NCBI GenBank assembly: GCA_000438015.1
Contig: FR901610.1
Coordinates: 84,527-103,080 of the forward strand
DNA length: 18,554 nucleotides
DNA from: Coraliomargarita sp. CAG:312
GTDB taxonomy: Bacteria; Verrucomicrobiota; Verrucomicrobiia; Opitutales; Intestinicryptomonadaceae
Direction: 5' to 3'
Shown one piece after another: positions 14,293 to 18,554 of this stretch. A model generated the notes under the pieces. It was not told where the DNA came from and did not search any database. It saw nothing but the letters and a program-made list of their open reading frames with translations. A program made the translations under genes and the position numbers. Position 1 is the first letter of the stretch, and the number at the start of each line of letters is the position of its first letter.

Positions 14293-16755
14293 TTAGAATA
14301 CCGTTCCGAACGAGAAATTGAATTGCATACCGTCGTCGTTATATTCCCCTGTTCTCCATGGGAAACCTATGTCAATGCGCATTGGAGCACCCATCAGCAA
14401 TACCCTAAATCCGAAGCCGAAGTCGGAATTATAGTCAGATGGATCCCAATCCCATTCTCCACTGTTGACATAGCCGATATCGTAGAATACGGCAAATCTT
14501 ACGGGATTGAATAGTTCTATGGAATATTCTATGGAAGCAAACGCGAATGTTTTTCCTCCGAAAGGCTCTCCCGTATCCGGATCTATCGGTCCAACTTTGC
14601 GGTATTTGAAACCTCTCATATTGTAGCCGCCGCCCAAAAAGTACTGCTCAAAATACGGGACATCTTTGCCGCCATATCCCATCACCGTACCCGTTCTTCC
14701 CACAATAGAGAACACTTGGTTGCCCCAATCAAAAGTAGGCGTCCACCAACCGGCTCTAGCCTCTATTCTATACAAATTTGTCTGCCCAAGCAAAGGGCCT
14801 CCCGCAACGTCTTGAATAAACTCTAAACGGGTTCCGCGTGTGGGTGTCATATAGCTATCGCGGGTATCGCGCAAAAACGAAAGGCTAGCCTGCGAAAGAG
14901 AACGCTCTCCGATATCTCCGCGTTCAGGTTTCATAACTCCGTCTTCTATAAGCTTTGAATCGACATCGTATATATCAACCAGCTCCAACTTATATCCCAA
15001 CCTAGCCTCTATAAGTTCGTATATTCGTTTTCTCAAATAGTTTGACGCCCCGAGGCGAACTTCCGAATAGTAGTCGGAATAGTATCCCGTGTCAGTTCTA
15101 TATAAATCTACTCCATACGCCAGTTCGCGATTGAAAACCCATGGCTCTTCAAAGCTTAAAATTATCTGGTTGCTTTCCAATCCGATTGTTCCTCTGATTC
15201 TGAACTTTTGTCCGGCTCCCTGGAAGTAGTTGCTATATTTTGAATAGTCGAAATTGCTCTGAGTGATTTCAACGGTTGCCACCAAGCTTTCAATTGTGCT
15301 GAATCCCGCCCCAAAAGTTATGTTCCCCGTCCTGCCCTCTTTTACGACAATTCTCAAATTGCGGCGCAACGGAATATTTGTGGGCTCCGGAGACAGAGTG
15401 ACTTCGTCAAAGAAACGAGTCTCCTTCAAGCGGTTTTCCGATGCTTTCATGCGGGCCAAGTCGAAGATATCACCCGGAGCAAGCGCCAACTCGCGAATTA
15501 TAACCTCGCTTTTAGTTTTTGTGTTGCCCTGAATATTTATGGATTCCAAATAATATTTTTCGCTCTCGATTATTTCAATAACCAAATCTATGTCTCCCGT
15601 CTCCAAGTTGGGGCGGCGCAATGCGCGCACAATAGTGCCTATGTAGCCGTATTTTCCGTAAAAAGTTCTGATTTCTTCAATCATTTGATCAACTTTTGAC
15701 GGCGAAAAAACATTGCCTTTGGTCAAATCGAAATATTCCACAAACTGCATAAGTTTTTCCGTCGGGAAAAGTTTATTGTCTTTAAAAGACACTTCTCCAA
15801 CGCGGTATTGGCGGTTTGGAGTTACGTTTATAATCAAGTCCATATCTCCGGGAGTATCCGGATCCGGGAATTCAAAGCGCACCTTAGACTCGTCTATTTC
15901 AACATCCAAATATCCATGGTCGCGATAATACTTGCGCAAGGTTTCCAAGTCGGCCTGCAATTCATCCTCCTTAAACCTTCCGTTGTCTGTCAAATGCGAT
16001 ATTATCGGAATCCATGTATCCGTCTTCATCTGCTTGAGAAGCTTCATAGAGTTTATTTCGGAAGGATCGTCCTTGCCGAACATAAACACGCCCATTCTAT
16101 CCCAAAAGTCGTAAACTTCTTTCGCGGACGGGTCTCCCTCAAAGTAAATATTTTGAATCTGGATATCTCCGCCTTCGTCGATTTCAAAAATGACCGCGCC
16201 CTCTCCAGCCTCGTCATTGCGTTCTATCGACGAGGTGACCTTGGCCAGAGCATATCCTTTTTTCTGGTAGAATTCGCGGATTTTGTCGGCGTCCCGCTTC
16301 ACGTCCACCTCGCTTAGAGTGCCGCCTGCATAACTTGTTATTTCCTCCTGAAGGCGGCGCCCGGAATATTCTTTGTTGCCGTTAAATACAATTTGGGAAA
16401 TTCTATATTTTGGAATTATGGTAAAGTCTATGTCCATTTTCCCGGCAGCGTTCACACTGCGCTTTGCGTCGATAAATTCATAAAGCCCCGTTCCATATAG
16501 CGAGCGTATAGACTGGTCCAAAGCGCGCTGGTCGAACTTCATGCCTTTGCGGAGCCTCACATGCGCGCTTATTGCGTCGGTTGAAATAGATTTCGGGCCT
16601 TCGATTTTATAGTCGATCCTGTCAATTTCCAGAGAATCTTCAGAAGGCGCGCCGGTTGCCGGAACCTGCGCGAAAACCGCAGGCGCTAAAGCAAGCGCAA
16701 CGGCGCATATAAGAGCGGGCAATGCCGCTTTCTTAAAATGATTAAATATTGACAT
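14293..16755 (-). CDS. bamA: BamA, outer-membrane protein assembly factor
   Basis: Omp85-family barrel that folds and inserts outer-membrane proteins. The ATG at 16755 gives 820 aa (E. coli 810) and a clear signal peptide (MSIFNHFKK, then a hydrophobic run to VFAQ, about residue 30). The frame extends further upstream but only through dnaB coding sequence. Five POTRA domains are inferred at about 42-116, 117-195, 196-312, 313-398 and 399-474; POTRA3 carries extra residues (DFWDRMGVFMFGKDDP). The barrel covers about 478-820, with the conserved lid-loop motif MRGF (713-716; VRGF in E. coli) and a C-terminal beta-signal ending in Phe (FNFSFGTVF). The start lies inside the dnaB end (14-bp overlap), so translation of the two is probably coupled. 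skp/ompH follows. Function as the core BAM component is secure from family and length. Confidence 0.97.
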   Translation of the reverse strand: MSIFNHFKKAALPALICAVALALAPAVFAQVPATGAPSEDSLEIDRIDYKIEGPKSISTDAISAHVRLRKGMKFDQRALDQSIRSLYGTGLYEFIDAKRSVNAAGKMDIDFTIIPKYRISQIVFNGNKEYSGRRLQEEITSYAGGTLSEVDVKRDADKIREFYQKKGYALAKVTSSIERNDEAGEGAVIFEIDEGGDIQIQNIYFEGDPSAKEVYDFWDRMGVFMFGKDDPSEINSMKLLKQMKTDTWIPIISHLTDNGRFKEDELQADLETLRKYYRDHGYLDVEIDESKVRFEFPDPDTPGDMDLIINVTPNRQYRVGEVSFKDNKLFPTEKLMQFVEYFDLTKGNVFSPSKVDQMIEEIRTFYGKYGYIGTIVRALRRPNLETGDIDLVIEIIESEKYYLESINIQGNTKTKSEVIIRELALAPGDIFDLARMKASENRLKETRFFDEVTLSPEPTNIPLRRNLRIVVKEGRTGNITFGAGFSTIESLVATVEITQSNFDYSKYSNYFQGAGQKFRIRGTIGLESNQIILSFEEPWVFNRELAYGVDLYRTDTGYYSDYYSEVRLGASNYLRKRIYELIEARLGYKLELVDIYDVDSKLIEDGVMKPERGDIGERSLSQASLSFLRDTRDSYMTPTRGTRLEFIQDVAGGPLLGQTNLYRIEARAGWWTPTFDWGNQVFSIVGRTGTVMGYGGKDVPYFEQYFLGGGYNMRGFKYRKVGPIDPDTGEPFGGKTFAFASIEYSIELFNPVRFAVFYDIGYVNSGEWDWDPSDYNSDFGFGFRVLLMGAPMRIDIGFPWRTGEYNDDGMQFNFSFGTVF

Positions 16756-18220
16756 CTTCCCTAGGACTGTAATTTTCGTAACGCGTGTAATTTCTGTTGA
16801 AGAGCAATGTGACCACACCCGTCGGGCCATTGCGCTGTTTTGCAAGTTCGGCTCGAATGAGCCACTGCGAGTTTGAAATGTTTGAGTCATCTGTGTCAGA
16901 TTTTCTCTGCCTACTCAAGAGTAAAATGGCGTCGGCATCCTGTTCTATGGATCCAGATTCGCGCAAATCGCTCGGGCGGGGATAGCGTGTTTCCTTTTCG
17001 CTGTCGCGGTTTAGCTGCGCCAGTACAACGACAGGAGCGCGAAGCTCCTTGGACATGGCCTTCATTCCGCGTGAAATTTCCGCAACTTCCTGCTCCCGAG
17101 GCAGAGACGGATCTGAACCTCTTAGCAATTGCAGATAGTCAACCACAACCAGCCCCAATTTTCCGCCAAGCTGTTGGTTTAACCTTCGTGCTTTGGCGCG
17201 CATTTCCAGAATGCTGATGCCTGCGGTGTCGTCTATCCACATCGGAGCTTCGCTCAATTCTTTGGCGACGGAGGAAATATCCTGCAATTTTTCCCGCTCT
17301 ATAAAGCCCTGCGCCAGCTTGTGCTGGTCTATGCGCGCGCGAGAGGCAATCATGCGCATATAAAGCTGCTCAGCCAACATTTCCAAAGAGAATACCAATA
17401 CAGGAACGCGGTTTTTGCCAAAAAGCGCGCTTTCTGCTATATTGAGGGCGATTGATGTTTTTCCCGTTCCGGGGCGCCCTGCAATAACTATCATTTCATT
17501 GGCGTGCAATCCGCGCATCATCGTATCCAAGTCCTTAAAACCGGTGGGAACTCCGACAAGCTCCCCCTTGCTGGTTATGAGCCTCTGGATTTGCTGAACC
17601 GCCAAATTGACCTGCTCGTCGGCTTTTTTAATCGAATCCCCCACCCTATCCTGGCTGATTCCAAGGATCTTCTCCTCTACGCCCTCGATAAACATATCGA
17701 TGCTGCCATGGTTGTGTTGGGCGTCGTAAATAGTCTGCGAACATGCCCTAATTATCGCGCGCAAGAAATATTTTTCGCGCACAATATCCAACCATTGGCG
17801 ATAGTGGGCGTAGGTTTCAATTCTTCCTGCAATCTCGTTAATGGCGTCGATTCCTCCGACGGATTCCAATTGGTTTTTAGACGACAAATACTCGGCTAAA
17901 ACAATATCGTCAACAGGTTTGCCGAGTTTGTTCAATTCAACCATCGCCGCAAACATTTTCTGGTGCTGCGGCTTAAAGAAGTAGTCGGGCGAGACTTTGG
18001 CGGCCAAGCATGAGTCTATGACTTCATTGGTGCCGTCCAGCATTATGCTGGCCAGTATTCCCTGTTCTGCGTCCAAATTGTTCGGCGGCTCAAAGTCGGG
18101 ATCTGCGCGCGCGATTGCGCCAAGAGCGGATTCGGAATCTCCGGCCGACGCCGAAGTTCCGCTCCTCTTTGCGCGGCGCTGGTATTTGCCGCCAGAGCTG
18201 TCGGATTCTTTTAAGGGCAT
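16742..18220 (-). CDS. dnaB: DnaB, replicative DNA helicase
   Basis: Hexameric 5'-3' helicase that unwinds DNA at the replication fork. It has 492 aa. A disordered, basic N-terminal tail (about 1-45; KYQRRAKRSGTSASAGDS) precedes the family's N-terminal helical domain (NNLDAEQGILASIM, 47-60), a linker at about 185-215, and the RecA-like motor. The motor shows Walker A GRPGTGKT (248-255), FSLEMLAEQLYMRM (277-290), Walker B LVVVDYLQLL (357-366), QLNRDSE (402-408) and the arginine-finger region AKQRNGPTG (460-468). No intein interrupts the P-loop. The ATG at 18220 follows an A/T-rich leader without a Shine-Dalgarno. The C-terminus overlaps the bamA start by 14 bp. The genes usually upstream of dnaB (rpsR, rplI) are not visible in the 334 bp available. 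Confidence 0.97.
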   Translation of the reverse strand: MPLKESDSSGGKYQRRAKRSGTSASAGDSESALGAIARADPDFEPPNNLDAEQGILASIMLDGTNEVIDSCLAAKVSPDYFFKPQHQKMFAAMVELNKLGKPVDDIVLAEYLSSKNQLESVGGIDAINEIAGRIETYAHYRQWLDIVREKYFLRAIIRACSQTIYDAQHNHGSIDMFIEGVEEKILGISQDRVGDSIKKADEQVNLAVQQIQRLITSKGELVGVPTGFKDLDTMMRGLHANEMIVIAGRPGTGKTSIALNIAESALFGKNRVPVLVFSLEMLAEQLYMRMIASRARIDQHKLAQGFIEREKLQDISSVAKELSEAPMWIDDTAGISILEMRAKARRLNQQLGGKLGLVVVDYLQLLRGSDPSLPREQEVAEISRGMKAMSKELRAPVVVLAQLNRDSEKETRYPRPSDLRESGSIEQDADAILLLSRQRKSDTDDSNISNSQWLIRAELAKQRNGPTGVVTLLFNRNYTRYENYSPREDVNI

Positions 18221-18260
18221 AAAATTTTCTAATTTATAAAAAAAATACCTTTAGGACTTT

Positions 18261-18284
18261 ATATTGCTTTTTGCAATATGCAAA
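18261..18284. repeat. Overlapping palindromes in the dnaB leader
   Basis: ATATTGC/GCAATAT (18261-18267 and 18273-18279, 5-nt spacer) overlaps TTTGCA/TGCAAA (18270-18275 and 18279-18284, 3-nt spacer). They lie 41-64 bp upstream of the dnaB ATG. In RNA the first would form a 7-bp hairpin; in DNA either could be an operator. No regulator is identified. Confidence 0.5.
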
Positions 18285-18298
18285 CGCAAAAAATTTTA

Positions 18299-18328
18299 AT
18301 TATTTTATTTAAAATTCCCAGCAGTCAA
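18299..18328 (-). promoter_or_regulatory. Candidate sigma70-like promoter of dnaB-bamA
   Basis: On the minus strand TTGACT (18328-18323) matches the -35 consensus at five of six. After 18 bp AATAAT (18304-18299) matches the -10 at five of six; TAAAAT at 15 bp is an alternative. Transcription would start near 18291, putting the palindromes at 18261-18284 in the first 30 bases of the leader. The region is very A/T-rich, so chance matches are likely. Confidence 0.4.
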
Positions 18329-18554
18329 TTTGTTATCAAGAGCAACCCAAATGCGAGTGCATTAATTGCAGACGAAACGGTTATTCCTGCATGCGAAAAA
18401 CGTTAGGCGTGGATTTTAGGCTTTAAATTAGAAATGCGCCTACGCTCCGCCGAAAATAAATCCGAATTGCAGCCGGGGTATTTTGCGATAAAAAATGCCG
18501 ACCAGTCAAAGCTTATTGAAATAAAGCCCGGCACAAAAAAAGCGCCCCGGATGG
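18329..18554. other. Region upstream of dnaB at the window edge, no gene recognised
   Basis: Two reading frames are open to the right edge. A minus-strand frame ends at a TAA at 18403 (49 codons visible, FDWSAFFIAKYPGCNSDLF). A + strand frame has an ATG at 18434 (MRLRSAENKSELQPG). They are antiparallel to each other, so at most one is real, and neither resembles ribosomal protein L9 or any family I know. Neither is called as a gene. Confidence 0.35.

Noticed and set aside
16756..16890. Longer bamA frame starting at 16890
   Set aside because: The extra 45 residues are dnaB sequence in another frame and would bury the signal peptide. The ATG at 16755 places the signal sequence at the N-terminus.
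18403..18552. Minus-strand frame at the right edge as the end of a gene upstream of dnaB
   Set aside because: Only 49 codons are visible, no family is recognised, and an equally long antiparallel + strand frame exists. The evidence does not favour either.
1..18554. CRISPR arrays, insertion sequences, prophage or defence islands
   Set aside because: No regularly spaced repeats, transposase motifs, terminal inverted repeats or recognisable defence genes were seen on either strand.

Overview
The window comes from a Gram-negative bacterium of moderate GC content. It encodes BamA, a Skp/OmpH chaperone and LptB, so the cell has an asymmetric outer membrane. It also encodes HPr kinase, which is found in only some Gram-negative phyla. 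This combination, a secreted fucosidase-like enzyme, weak Shine-Dalgarno use and A/T-rich leaders fit Verrucomicrobiota (Opitutae-like). The phylum is an inference from gene content and was not tested by a search.

Layout from left to right. (1) Positions 3-1868 on the + strand hold the C-terminal three quarters or so of a UvrD/PcrA/Rep-type helicase cut by the window edge. (2) A convergent minus-strand gene (2199-3290) encodes a secreted GH29-like alpha-L-fucosidase family enzyme. About 1 kb without a convincing gene follows. (3) A minus-strand unit lptB-hprK-metH-rodA-rng (12857 down to 4342) has gaps of 40, 4, 6 and 39 bp and ends at a strong intrinsic terminator (about 4281-4324). (4) About 550 bp of intergenic DNA with a short tandem repeat separates it from (5) a second minus-strand unit, dnaB-bamA-ompH (18220 down to 13472). 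There bamA overlaps dnaB by 14 bp, and ompH is followed by a textbook terminator (13411-13440).

Most of the window is core cell biology. DnaB drives replication. BamA and OmpH/Skp insert and chaperone outer-membrane proteins. LptB powers LPS export. RodA polymerises elongation peptidoglycan, and RNase G/E processes RNA. MetH makes methionine, and HprK regulates HPr. The envelope theme is strong, but the linkages of metH to rodA-rng and of lptB directly to hprK are distinctive.

I found no convincing undescribed system. The points most worth a second look are: an AdoMet-activation domain in MetH that has lost conserved residues; the short secreted fucosidase-like enzyme; a hairpin abutting the rng start codon; overlapping palindromes in the dnaB leader; and a gene-poor segment at 3327-4280 that may hold decayed coding sequence.
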